Part shown: one piece after another, positions 1 to 9,589 of the stretch | Layout of the letters: each line of letters starts with the position of its first letter | How positions within the stretch are numbered: position 1 is the first letter of the stretch | NCBI GenBank assembly: GCA_038093975.1 | Contig: JBBPTG010000216.1 | Coordinates: 1 to 41,433 of the forward strand | Reading direction: 5' to 3' | Origin: Chalciporus piperatus | Lineage: Eukaryota > Basidiomycota > Agaricomycetes > Boletales > Boletaceae | Length of the DNA stretch: 41,433 nt | Position numbers and translations under genes: made by a program | The notes under the pieces: model-generated | Told to the model about the DNA's origin: nothing | Seen by the model: the letters and a program-made list of their open reading frames with translations, nothing else | Databases searched by the model: none

Positions 1-944
1 GCACTCCAAGTGGTCCACACGGATGTCGGAGGTCCTATAACTCCACAGTCCAGGGAAGGATTCCGGTTCTGGCGTCTAATCGTCAACGACTTCTCCCGCT
101 TCCCTTGGATCTACTTCCTGAAGAAGAAGAGCGATGTCCTAGCCACATACAACCAGTGGAAGGTAGATGTCAAGGCCTTCTTCAAGGCTGAGGTCGAACA
201 GGAGGAGTTGTCTGAGGCGCATGTCCAGTTACTTAGGAGCGATGGGGGTGGCGAGTACCGGACAGGACTTCCGGAACCAACTCCGGAAAGATGGAACCCT
301 TCAGGAGATGTCTGCTCCTTATACTCCAGAGCAAAACGGACTCGCGGAACGGATGAACCAAACTCTATCCTCGCTCGCCAATACCATGCTTGAGGAGTCC
401 AAACTTCCTAAATCCTTCTGGGCTGACGCTATGGCCACTGCAGCCTATGTTACATCCAGGAGTCCAACGTCCGCGCTCCAAGGAGCGAATCCCTACCAGA
501 CCCTTTTCAAACGGAAAGTCGATCCGACCCTCTTCCGTCCTTTTGGATGTTCTGCCTACGCTCACATTCCGAAGGATTTGCGTGGAGGAAAGTTCCGGAG
601 CCACGGACGGAAATGTATCATGCTTGGATATACCTATGGGCAACAGGCATACAAGCTCCTCGATATTGAACGCCGTACCATCATCTCCAGTCGACATGTC
701 ACCTTCAATGAGTCTGGAACCATCTCTGAAGCGGACTCCGCACCTTGGAGAAATCTCCCTGCTGAGGGTCAGTGGGAGGGACTTGTTCCTCAGCGTCTCC
801 ATCAGCCGGAACCTGAGGAATCCGAGGAGGACAACATTCCCGTACCTCCAGCCCTTCCAGGACCAGTGGGAGACGATCTCATACCTCCAGATCATTCCGT
901 TGAGGATCTCGTCGACCGTCTGGGTCAACTCCACATAGGTCCGG

Positions 945-975
<31 letters not shown>

Positions 976-1214
976 CGTTCCCGTTCCCGTTCCCGTTCCC
1001 GTTCCCGTTCCCGTTCCCGTTCCCGTTCCCGTTCCCGTTCCCGTTCCCGTTCCCGTTCCCGTTCCCGTTCCCGTTCCCGTTCCCGTTCCCGTTCCCGTTC
1101 CCGTTCCCGTTCCCGTTCCCGTTCCCGTTCCCATTCCCATTCCCATTCCTGTTCCTCTCCCTGCCCCTCCTGCTCCAGTTCGAAGTCCATCTCCGGAACG
1201 ACCTCCTGCACAAG
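1..1214 (+). pseudogene. Ty1/copia pol fragment: integrase core, frameshifted
   Basis: This is a partial retrotransposon integrase running off the left edge. In frame 1 the start reads VHTDVGGP (first catalytic Asp), then VNDFSRF and LRSDGGGEY (second Asp region). At about 262-268 the reading switches to frame 2 and continues with APYTPEQNGLAERMNQ (catalytic Glu), then FGCSAYAH and MLGYTYGQQAYKLLD, the usual C-terminal part of copia integrases. The switch is a frameshift, so no full-length protein is made. After the core comes an acidic and proline-rich linker that has expanded into a Pro-Val repeat. The reverse transcriptase that should follow is missing: the frame stops at a MITE at 1215, and the far side of the MITE carries a different copia piece on the other strand. 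Confidence 0.9.
951..1157 (+). repeat. CCCGTT hexamer microsatellite coding Pro-Val
   Basis: About 26 tandem CCCGTT units (roughly 974-1130) are flanked by a few GCTCCT units on the left and CCCATT units on the right. In the copia frame this encodes a long Pro-Val dipeptide repeat preceded by Pro-Ala and followed by Pro-Ile. It lies in the non-conserved linker between integrase and reverse transcriptase, where length changes in multiples of six would not break the frame. Open frames on the opposite strand here are by-products of the repeat. Confidence 0.95.
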
Positions 1215-1903
1215 TAGTGTTTAAAAGTCCAGTTAAGTTAAGTTTTTATACCTCTTTTGACAAAACTGTAACTGTAACTGGTTATCAATTTCGGCAAAAT
1301 CAGTTTAACTGAACTGAAACTCTACATAACTGTCATATCAGTAATGGTCCAGTTTGTGACCGGTTTGTGACCGGTTTTTTGTAATAACTGGACAAACATT
1401 AGAAAGCCCTGATTCGTAGCTTTAAAATGACCCCTGGATCATGTGATTTGGTTCAGTCCTTGTGAAGATATGCTCATTTTATTATATTACCATGATTATC
1501 ATATGTTTTGGTGGATATAGCATTGGAAGCGAGGTCAAGTTAAGTAAAATACAAGCAAATATGTAATCTCAGCAGTGCAAATTAACATGTGTATTTGAGT
1601 TGAGTGTGTCTCGATCAGTCATTTCATCAATTTACTTCAATATTCAGAAAGAAAGTCAAATAAGGTCGGAAAAATTTGTAAAAAATCAGGAAAAATAGTG
1701 GTAGATGACCATATATAGGTTATTATTTATAACCAGTTATAACCAGTTTGTGTACAGTTTTGTAAAATTTTGGAAGTGACACAACTGTAACTGAAACTGG
1801 ACGTAACCAGTTACAATTTTTCACCCGGTTTCAGTTATATTTCGCTCCAGTTAAGTTAAGTTTCGGTTTTTTTCCAGTTATGTAACTGGACTTTTAAACA
1901 CTA
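1215..1903 (+). mobile_element. hAT-like MITE, family A, full-length copy
   Basis: This is a 689-bp non-coding element. The left end is TAGTGTTTAAAAGTCCAGTT and the right end is its inverse complement, giving an 18-20 bp terminal inverted repeat. TAGNG termini are typical of hAT elements. The interior has many ACTGTAACTG and CCAGTTATAACC-like motifs and no ORF. Unlike the related element at 7818-8406, the 8 bases on either side (TGCACAAG and GTTGAGGG) do not match. The flanks are also two unrelated copia fragments on opposite strands, so this copy probably marks a rearrangement point. The first 591 bp are nearly identical to 21950-22540. Confidence 0.85.
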
Positions 1904-2386
1904 GTTGAGGGTATATGGAAAGGCTCCAACTCGAGTGACAACGCGAGGGGTTCTTACTGTAGTCGCGCCTTTTCCTGTTACTTCAATTTCTGTCGTCATG
2001 ACATCCATCAAAGATTCTCCAGATTTTGCGTTAAGCATCTGTAAAAAAGTCGACATATAAGGGAGTACTTTGAGCTTCCTTAACGTCATCAAGATTTGCC
2101 AGCGTTCCGTGAGAGAAAACTTGTACTGGTCGAACTTTTAGAAAGCAGTCCTGAGCTTTGAAAAAGTCCCAGCAGGGGAATCGTGAAGAGAGAACTTGAT
2201 GTTCTCGAAAGTATCGTACTTGTCGTATACAGTGACGAAGGTGGGATCGGAGAAAGCTTCCTTTAGAGCATCCCAAAGGTCCTTGGTGTTGTTCTCCTCC
2301 TCCCAGCAACGTTGAAGCAAAGAGTTGAGCTTCAGATAGAGAGAACCAACAGCCTTTTCCGTGTTCTTGGCCCAATCAGTGTCCAC
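1904..2386 (-). pseudogene. Ty1/copia gag-like fragment
   Basis: On the minus strand a single frame, interrupted by one in-frame TAA at about 2138, reads NTEKAVGSLYLKLN, then LWDALKEAFSD, then FSLTERWQILMTLRKLKVLP. The W-DALK-F spacing and the leucine-rich helices resemble the UBN2-type gag domain of agaricomycete copia elements. There is no zinc knuckle, because the fragment ends at the MITE. Assignment as copia gag is an inference from these short motifs. Confidence 0.55.
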
Positions 2387-2617
2387 AGTGTCCTCTTCCT
2401 ATTGGGTGGTGTAAAACACCCCAATAGACATAAGGTATGTGCACATCTTGGGTGCCCAAGGGAGATAGTTCGACACATACTTCAGTCAAAAAGGGTCGCA
2501 CAACTGGTATAGCCGAAGTGTACAAATGGTCGTGGAACTGGGTCCATCCGACGCTCGGCCGGTCCTACGTAGGAGTGGTACGGCCGGCACCGTAGAAGTG
2601 GTACCCTTTGAGAATAA

Positions 2618-2792
2618 GCATGCTCGGCCGGTACCAGTGTCTCGAGTTATGTCTGACCGTGACTCTGGTACCGGCCTGTTGTACCCTATACAGCATACTC
2701 GGCCCATACCAGTTCCTCGAGTCATTTCTGACCGCAAATCTGGTACCGGCCTGTTGTCCCCTATACAGCATACTCGGCCCGTACCAGTCCCC
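2618..2792 (+). repeat. 75-bp tandem repeat, about 2.3 copies
   Basis: Units start at 2618, 2693 and 2768 with GCATGCTCGGCC or GCATACTCGGCC and contain GGTACCAG, a CTCGAGT core and CTGGTACCGGCCTGTTG. Copies differ by about 10 percent. A more degenerate partial unit may precede them at 2550-2617. Both strands have open frames because the unit length is a multiple of three, but I see no domain. Confidence 0.85.
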
Positions 2793-2953
2793 CGACTTCT
2801 TTATTCCTGACATTAATGGAGTTTACTATAGTTTCAGAGGACAAGAAGAGGCAAGCCATGGAGAGGATGAGTCTCATTCTGAACTGCTTTTCACAAGCTT
2901 ACGCTACAAAGTATACTTGATAAAATCATCACACAATGTAATCAAGAGAAGTC

Positions 2954-3748
2954 TCATGCATAGTCTGAACCTCGCTTCTTTTTGCTTGGTTGCTGAGTCC
3001 GACCGGACCTCCTGACCGGGCTCTTGCGAGTGCGAGTATTTGAGGAAGGACCAGCAGCGGGTGGGGGACTGCCTTTTTTGGTTTTCTTCGCTGAGGGTTC
3101 TGCTTTCCCCTTTTCTTCCACTTCCTTTCTCTTCCTCGTTTCCACCTCTGCCCTCTCTCCCATTTCCTCTGCCTTGAGCCTTGCTATCTCTGCCTCCTTG
3201 GCCTTACGGCTCTCCTCCGTCCTCTTCCTCGTTTCCTCCTCCTTGAGCCTCGCTATCTCTGCCTCCTTGGCCTTACGGCTCTCCTCCATCCTCTTCCTCA
3301 TTTCCTCCTCCTCAAGCCTCGCTGCCTTTGCCTTCTTGGCCTTCTCTTTCTCCTTCCTCACATTCTCCCTCTCCACCTCTTTGTTATTCCCGCTCTTGTC
3401 TCCTCCATCCCCAAAGTTCCCTTGGGCCATTTCACTTTCCAATCGGCCCACAGCCTCCTTCATGGCCCCCACCACCTCTTCCGCCCTCTCCTTACCCAGC
3501 ACTGAAGACCGAAGGAACTCGGAGGCACTCTCGTCATCGTCTTCAACCTCGACTGCCCTCCAACATTCGCGCAGAAGCAGCCCAAGGCCGAGAACTACCA
3601 CAGTATCTTTGTTCCGATCCGTGAAGCTGTATCTTCGCAACACAGCTAAGGCAGCACGGAACTCATCCTGTTTGGAGTGAATTTCGAGTGGAAGATACTT
3701 ATTGCCCCAGCGCCAAGATACCCATTTGGGCAAATTGCCCTTGGACAT
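2954..3748 (-). CDS. 3' exon: Glu/Lys/Arg coiled coil and nuclear-type basic tail
   Basis: This open segment encodes WVSWRWGNKYLP near its start and then a globular stretch of about 100 residues. A long charged helix follows, in which a 23-residue unit containing RKAKEAEIARLK is repeated about three times (3184-3330). The segment ends in KKTKKGS and RRSGRTQQPSKKKR, which look like nuclear localisation signals. The ATG at 3748 may not be a true start: the previous exon (about 4003-3834) encodes SKRPRLSGQP and leads into a GTAAG donor near 3840, so this is more likely the last exon of the long gene. The acceptor site was not resolved. Confidence 0.7.
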   Translation of the reverse strand: MSKGNLPKWVSWRWGNKYLPLEIHSKQDEFRAALAVLRRYSFTDRNKDTVVVLGLGLLLRECWRAVEVEDDDESASEFLRSSVLGKERAEEVVGAMKEAVGRLESEMAQGNFGDGGDKSGNNKEVERENVRKEKEKAKKAKAARLEEEEMRKRMEESRKAKEAEIARLKEEETRKRTEESRKAKEAEIARLKAEEMGERAEVETRKRKEVEEKGKAEPSAKKTKKGSPPPAAGPSSNTRTRKSPVRRSGRTQQPSKKKRGSDYA

Positions 3749-4212
3749 TGAGGCAGACGAGGATGAGTGTGAGGAAGACTTACATAGTGTATATAGTCAG
3801 CAAGCTGTGCCCAAACCCAACCACAACGAAGGACTTACAAATATCAGTAGCACATTCAAAGCGTCAACCAAACTCTTGTATCCAGACTCCTGAGAGAGCC
3901 CAGCCAGGAAGTTCGCTCTGTCACCTTCGTTGGCCGCTGGACTTCCTTCTTCAGGCACAGCTGGCTGTCCTGAAAGGCGAGGCCGCTTTGATGGCGGTGA
4001 CCGGACAGTGTTACGAACGCTCAGTTCCTTATCCTAGACTTCACTACACTTACTACGTTTCTCTTTCACTTTTGGACTTAGTCGCTTTCTCTCCCTTTCC
4101 TGTTATCTTATCTTATCAAGATCACATCACATGACCTGCTGACATCAGCTAGGTCTAGCCTTTCGCTTACGTAACGTGGCTGTGCGTGGCTGTGCACTTT
4201 CCCCACTGTCCA

Positions 4213-4344
4213 TGACTCATACCAAGTCACCATGACTCAGACTCTTAATGACTCATTATGACTCACCGTGACTCATACTGACTCACACTGACTCATCTCT
4301 CTTCCTAGTCATATACGTTATTGGCTGTTACTCGCCATGACTCA
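4213..4344 (+). promoter_or_regulatory. Array of eight TGACTCA motifs in the LTR
   Basis: TGACTCA occurs at 4213, 4233, 4249, 4259, 4269, 4279, 4289 and 4338. The five from 4249 to 4289 are exactly 10 bp apart. TGACTCA is the known target of Gcn4/AP-1 type bZIP activators (CPC1 in filamentous fungi). The array lies 70-200 bp upstream of the TATA box, as expected for an upstream activating region. Binding by such a factor is inferred from the motif only. Confidence 0.7.
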
Positions 4345-4408
4345 TATCTAGTCATACCTAGTCATATAGTTAAGGTTTAGCCACAACATGTACAAACACT
4401 GTCAATAG

Positions 4409-4416
4409 TATATAAA
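4409..4416 (+). promoter_or_regulatory. LTR TATA box
   Basis: TATATAAA is followed by CCCGGGTTGACAAGCACTGG. The same block occurs in the LTR at 25723-26198 (TATATAAA at 26062), so it is the conserved core promoter of this LTR family. Transcription would start a short distance to the right, in the CACTGG/CTCCAGTCTTG region. Confidence 0.75.
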
Positions 4417-4601
4417 CCCGGGTTGACAAGCACTGGCTCTCCAGTCTTGTTCTCCTGGAGTTTCCTCTTCTTGAACTTCATGGGCCAAGCGCTCCTGCTT
4501 GCCTAGTCTGATCCTCAGCTCTAGTTACTGAGTTGATGTGGTTTCGCTAGGGCATGTTGTCTGATGATAGCGCTAGCTCTTGATTGAGTTGAGTCGTTTC
4601 A

Positions 4602-6340
4602 GACAGAGGACGCAGATGCTGCCTCACCCTTCTCAGAGTCAGCCTGAGCCTTACCTGCCAGCACATTTAGCTCGTCGCCGCTCTCCTCGGAATCGATGTA
4701 CGGCTTTCTCTTGCTGGACTTTCCAAGCACTTCGGGTAATCTGGATCCGGCAGTCAATCCCAAATCCGCCTTCTTGGCCTTGGTAAAAAGAAGAACTGGG
4801 AGGCCGTCCTTGGCCCTTGCACTCCAGTGATCCCATAGGTTCCTGATTTGCATCTTCGTGAACTTGGATGGGTCCATGACGTGGAACCCTTCGGGGATGG
4901 TGTCAGTGTCTAAATATTCAGATGCGTCCTTGGACAACTCTTTCCAAGGAACGTGGACCTTCTTTCACTTAGTGATTTTCACTAGTTATCATTAGTACTA
5001 GATTACCGTTGAAATAACAAGAACACTTACTGTATGCTTTGGTGAAGACATCCCTTACGAGATCTTGGCGTGCCTTGAGCTGGACGATATTCGCTCTAGG
5101 AAGGATGGGATCCCCACAGGCATCCACCTCTACCTCGGGGATATCCTCCTCTTTGCTTGAGTCAGATGGCTCATTGTCCTCCTCCTCATCTGCGGCATGT
5201 AGTTAGTGTCAGTAATGTTGATATCAGCACCACTTACCGTTGTCACCCAAGTAGTCTTCAAGGAGATCGGCTCCTTGCTTCACCCAAGACTTGGAATCAT
5301 TTGATGAGATGGTGAATTGTTTCGGCCGCCCATGCCGAGCATCTGGTTCAAAACTGAACATTTGTGTGAGTAAGGAATCCAAAAGGGTTACTTACACTGC
5401 CGTCCTGATACCCTCCGTTGTTTCATAACCCACCAGGACCATGGCGTGAACCCCCATGCTTCTCCGAATAGCATTCACAAATTCGATCGTGCGGTTCCTG
5501 AGATTTTTTTTCCGATAACTGCACGGTTAAACCCATCGTCAATGATCTTTGTCATGAGGTAATGTCCAATACCGAAAAAGAAAACACTTACACATGTGAC
5601 TTCTCCTTGTTAGGTGCTCCCTCCAAATTCCATTTCACAGCGACTTGCTCAGCTTCATCCCGCTCCGCTGACTCTTGGGAAGATTGCTGAACCATTTGCG
5701 TACTGCTACGGTGCGATTACCAAAGATTTTGTTATTTTTCTTGTCCCTTGAGTCAGCGTTGACCTTGGCTACTTCTTCAGGGAATAGACGTTGAGCTGTC
5801 CGGAACGCGTCCCATGGGTTCCAGTAGTCTCCAGCATCTGTAGGCCTTGCTTGAGCCTCACACTCCTCCGCGGTCATCGTGTCTGCAGCGGTCAGCAAGC
5901 CAGCGATGTCGGCTTCTTCCTGGAGCCTGTCATCCTCTTCCAAGTGAGGAAGGAATTCGGTCCGAATAGCCTGTCAGCCAGAGAGGGGTTAGGTTAGTGT
6001 GACAAGGCTGGAACTAAGTAAACTTACCTGACGAAGGGGCTTTGGAAGCTCCACTACTTGATCTTCAAGTAACTCAGAGTCTGTGATCTCATCCTGACAA
6101 TCCTTCAAAAAAAATTTGCGGGCCACTTTGTTCCCGCGAGCAACCCGGTACAACTCGCATTACTTCTCACGAGTTGAGTAGAAGACAATGGACCAGTTGG
6201 ACATGATGAAGAATGCGTAGTACTTAGCTGGATACGCTGATGGTAGGTTTGAGGCAAAGGGTAAAAAGCGTGAGAATCGGCAAACGGCGGACCCAGATCT
6301 GTGAATCGTCATTACATCAGATGGTGGTTGATCTAATCTA
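4602..6340 (-). pseudogene. Middle exons of the large zinc-finger gene
   Basis: Reading leftward the exons give RSGSAVCRFSRFLPF and NWSIVFYSTREK (then an in-frame TAA), VARGNKVARKFFLKD up to the donor at 6027, and AIRTEFLPHLEEDDRLQEE after the acceptor at 5971. The frame shifts by one near 5690 (WFSN versus QQSSQESAERDEAEQ). Further exons are IEFVNAIRRSMGVHAMVLVGY, FEPDARHGRPKQFTI, an acidic DEEEDNEPSDSSKEED stretch, and KDASEYLDTDTIPEGF leading to the LTR junction. Each is bordered by GTAAG donors. Function unknown. The acidic stretch followed by WDHWSARAK looks like a linker plus a small helical domain. Confidence 0.65.
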
Positions 6341-6346
6341 GTGCCA

Positions 6347-6460
6347 AATCCGGCCCAGTCAGTTTTGTGAATTGATTACCCAGTCAACTTAGTATAGTTG
6401 AATGAATCAAATCAACAACCCGGCCCACTCAGTTTTGCGAATCGGTTATGCAGTCAACAG
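6347..6460 (+). repeat. 71-bp direct duplication
   Basis: AATCCGGCCCAGTCAGTTTT at about 6347 and AACCCGGCCCACTCAGTTTT at about 6417 begin two diverged copies, each continuing with GCGAAT- or GTGAAT-like sequence and CAGTCAAC. They sit between coding blocks of the large gene, where the reading frame is not clear, so they may have expanded an intron or an inter-exon spacer. Confidence 0.6.
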
Positions 6461-6499
6461 TGAACTTCAGTGATTATCAACTATGTATCATACAGGCAG

Positions 6500-7809
6500 G
6501 CGAAGGTAACTACGATGAAACCGATTTCATCCAGCCAGATAGACTCTCCGACTGCCCAGCCACTACCAAGAATGTACTGTTCTCTGGCCGAACAATTTTG
6601 AATGAATGTGGCTCCTGCACCTTCTTACCGTCAACCCAACCGCACCGCGTATTCTTGCATTCGAACAGATAACCACCCAGCTCCATGCTCCAGCTTGAGG
6701 TCCAAGCGTTCATGCTACCACATTGGCCGCATTGTAGGGGAACCAGTTGCCCCCAAGGCCGGATATCCACGTATATTTGGTGACGGTGTCGGCGAGATGG
6801 ACGACGGCGGTGTGCTTGCCTAACGCCGGTGACTGCTTCAAGCAGTGTTCGAGGGCTGACTGGAAGGGGAACCCGTTGACGACCACCGACTTCGTCAGGT
6901 TCATCAGTAACTCCGCGGTGATGATCGCTGACAGGTGTGGAGCATTGAAGGCCACCGCGTGACCCACTCCCAAGCTATCGAACAGATTGTTAGCTGGAAC
7001 ATTCCATTGAACTAAATGTACTTACCTCTTGAGACCGTCTTTCAAGTCACGCAACGAGTCTTCCTCCCTTACGATCGCGCCACAGGCAACCATATAGAGC
7101 AATGCCCCTTGGAGCACAGTCTTGAAGGGTGCCAGGACAAGATCAAGCCACTGAAACGAGTATCAGGGAATGTTCTAACAGCAACACCGAAGCTACGTAC
7201 CTCTTTCACTGTGGTCGCGCATGGCTCATTGTTCCGAGGAACAGGTCGCCGGTGCTGTCATCTGTGTGGTTGGTGACCATGACCACGACATGTTTGTGTT
7301 TCCTTGTCTCCAGGCAAGCCAGGCTCTTGGCGGCTTGAGCGGGCCATGCCAACTGAGCTTTCGATTTCCCGAGGTCGAAGGAAATGTCGACGGAGAGCAG
7401 TCGGTCACCTGGACAATACTCGGTGAGCAACTGCTTGACCATGGTGAAGTGGCCGATGTGTCTGATAGATGTCAGCCGAAAGTGGTGGAGGAGTGTTTGG
7501 GGGGATATGATGGATCCTCCAACCGGACCTTCGAATGTCCCTTTGACATTCAGGAAGGAGGGGAGGACTGGTGCCCCATTTAACATAAAACCCTGTAACA
7601 TAGTGTTAGAGACCACGGTGCGACAAAAAATCGATACTCACAAAGTATGGTGTAGTAGTTTTGCGGCAAGCTGACCACTGGCACGAAACACATTTGAATG
7701 TGACATTGGGGGCCTGAACGGTCGCCAGCATTCCCTCGGGGATGACGATACACCGATCGCAAACGGCACGCTGGCAGGCGGGCTCGTCACACTTGAACAG
7801 CATGCCCCC
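6500..7809 (-). pseudogene. Zinc-finger and globular exons of the large gene
   Basis: After the MITE the exon continues GGMLFKCDEPACQRAVCDRC and ends in FKCVSCQW. Together with CSLC upstream of the MITE this gives C-x2-C-x8-C-x4-C-x4-C-x2-C followed later by C-x2-C, a PHD/RING-like zinc-binding pattern. The next exon carries VLPSFLNVKGTFE, VDISFDLGKSKAQLAW and VVMVTNHTDDSTGD. Later exons read WLDLVLAPFKTVLQGAL, VGHAVAFNAPHLSA and RPWGQLVPLQCGQCG. The last has a second CxxC pair with further Cys downstream (FECKNTRCGW), perhaps another zinc site. Frameshifts near 7215 and 6775 break it. The repeated GG-x-Asn/His-type segments do not match a family I can name. Confidence 0.65.
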
Positions 7810-7817
7810 ATCTTGAC

Positions 7818-8406
7818 TAGTGTTTAAAAGTCCGGTCCGGTCCGGTTTTTAGACCAAGTTTTGAGACAACCGGACCTGGACCGGTCTTTTTATTTGTCAA
7901 ATTTCAAGCAACCGGACCAAAACCAATAAAGACCGGTTGCCATGGCCAGACCTGGGCAACCGAACCGGTTGCAACCGGTTGTCTTAAAAGACCGATCTAC
8001 TATACATATTTTGGTCTTAGTTGTAAATATATGAGATTTTCAGCTGGAAAAACAATGTTTTTAATATTGTCAAAAATGCGCAGATGCACCCAGGGCGCAT
8101 CTGCGTGGGAAAACAACAAAAAATAATTATTAAAACATTTTTAAACAAGGGAAAACATCAGAAAATGTAGAAATACATGGTATGCGCAGATGCGCCAGGA
8201 GCGCATCAGCGTGAAAATGGGTCAGATGACTACCTACGACCGGTTTGTGATGCAACCGGTCTTTTATTTTTCAGATTTTCATGGCAACCGGACCAATACA
8301 TACCAGAAAATCTGGCAACTGGCAACCGCAGTCCGGTTGCAACCGATGTCGGTTCGGTTCAGTTGCTGGTCTTTTTGCGGTCCTGCAACTGGACTTTGAA
8401 ACACTA
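7818..8406 (+). mobile_element. hAT-like MITE, family B, 8-bp TSD ATCTTGAC
   Basis: A 589-bp non-coding element begins TAGTGTTTAAAAGTCCGG and ends CAACTGGACTTTGAAACACTA. It is flanked by perfect 8-bp repeats ATCTTGAC at 7810-7817 and 8407-8414. The TAGTG termini and the 8-bp duplication are diagnostic of hAT transposition. The interior is rich in ACCGG/CCGGT motifs and has two small hairpins built from GCGCAGATGC/GCGCATCTGCG (about 8077-8108 and 8181-8212). It is inserted between the second Cys and the Gln-Asp of the CSLCQD zinc finger, so it disrupts coding sequence rather than an intron. Confidence 0.93.
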
Positions 8407-8479
8407 ATCTTGACACAGTGAGCAATGCTAGAGTGTAGAGTTAGTGCAACAAAATTAGTCCCTGGGGACATGTACTTAC

Positions 8480-8737
8480 CTGGACGTCCGAGGTTGAGTC
8501 CTTGGCCTTGTCCAACCCCTGCGAGCGTAACTGCTTGCGTGCAGGCAGTTGCTCTGACTGTGTGAGAAGCCCCAAATTAATATCTGCAAAATAATGACAT
8601 TCAATACTTAACTCGCTTTCTTCCATCTCCAACCTCAATCGTTTGGCAACCGGACATGCAAGCTCCGGCTGTGCGAGCATGACACGTGTTGCTGAGCCAC
8701 CGGTGGTCTTGTTGGGTTTCTGAAGAGTTCTGGCCAT
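8480..8737 (-). CDS. First exon of the large zinc-finger gene
   Basis: The exon starts at an ATG in good context (catgATGGCC on the reverse strand) and reads MARTLQKPNKTTGGSATR through to KDSTSDVQ, 86 codons. It ends at a GTAAGT donor (8479), with a 52-bp intron to a CTCTAG acceptor (8428). The next exon begins HCSLC in phase. The N-terminal part contains PVAKRLRLE, a possible nuclear signal. I chose this start because it is the first ATG after stop codons in all nearby frames. Confidence 0.65.
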
Positions 8738-9140
8738 GATGAGATGAGTAATATGGGAAGGGAATGCTGAGAGTGGATCGTGGATATGGTACTGCGAACA
8801 GCAGTCAAGATAATGGATTGGCTCTGAGTTTGTTGGCTGGCGTTGAAAAATTGAACAGTGTGTGTTGTCACATGATTTGTCTTGCTATGCGTGCTAACAC
8901 ATAAGACCAAACAAACTGTCGCCCTTTAAGTTTCAAAGACAACTCAAATAATTTCTCACGCTTTTTCAATGCGCTCGTCCCAGCTCCATACCACCTACTC
9001 AATCACTTCACACACTTCACACTTTTCAGTTCGTAGCTATACTTTTTTGTTATGTGGGACTGCAGCCTACATAATACAAAAGTGTAGTTACTTTAATAGG
9101 TGCGCATTTACTCAACTAACACGCCCGCTAACCCGTGTGC
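8738..9140. other. Upstream region of the large gene, nothing recognised
   Basis: About 400 bp upstream of the minus-strand start codon has only short open frames and no domain. It would contain the promoter of the large gene. I see no clear TATA box or repeated activator site. Confidence 0.4.
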
Positions 9141-9520
9141 GTATTAGATTCGACATACTTTTTAACACTAACACTTCTACTTAGTTACCTGTAAGGCTCG
9201 AGGAGCGGTGTGTCGGGACACTGGTCCTGCGCTCATTTCTTGGGCCTCGTACTCAGGGAGTGGTGTGTCGGGGCACTGGCCCTGTGCTCGTTTTCCTTAG
9301 TTCCAGGAGCGGTGTGTCAGGACAATGGTCCTGCGCTCGTTTCTCGGGACTTGGTTTGGGTATCGTACTCAGGAAGTGGTGTGTCGGGGCGCTGGCCCTG
9401 CGCTCGCTTCCTTGGTTCTGAAGGTATTAGATTCAACTTACTATTTAACACTAACACTTCTACTTAGGTGATTGTACACCAGGAGTGGTGTGTCGGGACA
9501 ATGGTCCTGCGCTCGTGTCT
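9141..9520 (+). repeat. Short GC-rich repeat, five copies in a duplicated block
   Basis: A 35-40 bp unit of the form AGGAGCGGTGTGTCGGGACA followed by CTGGTCCTGCGCTCGT occurs at about 9201, 9255, 9305, 9371 and 9481. The 5' leader GTATTAGATTC...AACACTAACACTTCTAC appears at 9141 and again at 9424, so a larger unit of about 283 bp was duplicated. No ORF with a known domain crosses it. Confidence 0.8.
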
Positions 9521-9589
9521 CAGGACTTGGTGTTATCGTACTCGGGAACTAATCATATCACACTGTTGACTGTGGGTGGAGCAGAACAA

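Larger units (their letters stand above)
4009..4601 (+). mobile_element. Solo LTR, TSD GACAG
   Basis: A 593-bp block starts TGTTACGAACG and ends GAGTCGTTTCA (TG...CA). It is flanked on both sides by the 5-bp direct repeat GACAG (4004-4008 and 4602-4606). There is no internal retrotransposon sequence, so it is a solo LTR left by recombination. A TATATAAA box at 4409 and the following CCCGGGTT are conserved in the sister LTR at 25723-26198. It interrupts the coding sequence of the large minus-strand gene and supplies a premature TGA to it directly after the junction. Confidence 0.93.
2954..8737 (-). pseudogene. Large multi-exon gene with PHD-like zinc finger and charged tail, disrupted
   Basis: I read this as one gene running right to left. 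Exon order: MARTLQ start (8737), a Cys-rich PHD-like finger, a long globular part, an acidic and DNA-binding-looking middle, and a lysine-rich coiled-coil tail ending at 2954. Introns of 49-57 bp with GTAAG or GTGAG donors are visible at 8479-8428, 7641-7593, 7200-7151, 7025-6975 and 6027-5971. The coding sequence is broken by a hAT MITE (7818-8406), a solo LTR (4009-4601), frameshifts near 7215, 6775 and 5690, and a stop near 6168. Removing the LTR plus one GACAG copy leaves one uninterrupted frame across the site. I do not know the function. The architecture resembles orphan proteins common in agaricomycete genomes, possibly nuclear and chromatin-related, but that is inference. Confidence 0.75.

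Noticed and set aside
365..1213. Minus-strand ORFs with long Asn-Gly, Arg-Glu or Gly-Thr repeats
   Set aside because: They are the complement of the CCCGTT microsatellite and the copia frame; no start context or domain.
8415..8479. MITE insertion in an intron next to the acceptor (CAAG)
   Set aside because: Using CAAG as acceptor puts the zinc-finger exon out of frame; CTCTAG at 8428 gives HCSLCQDGG in phase, so the MITE is in the exon.
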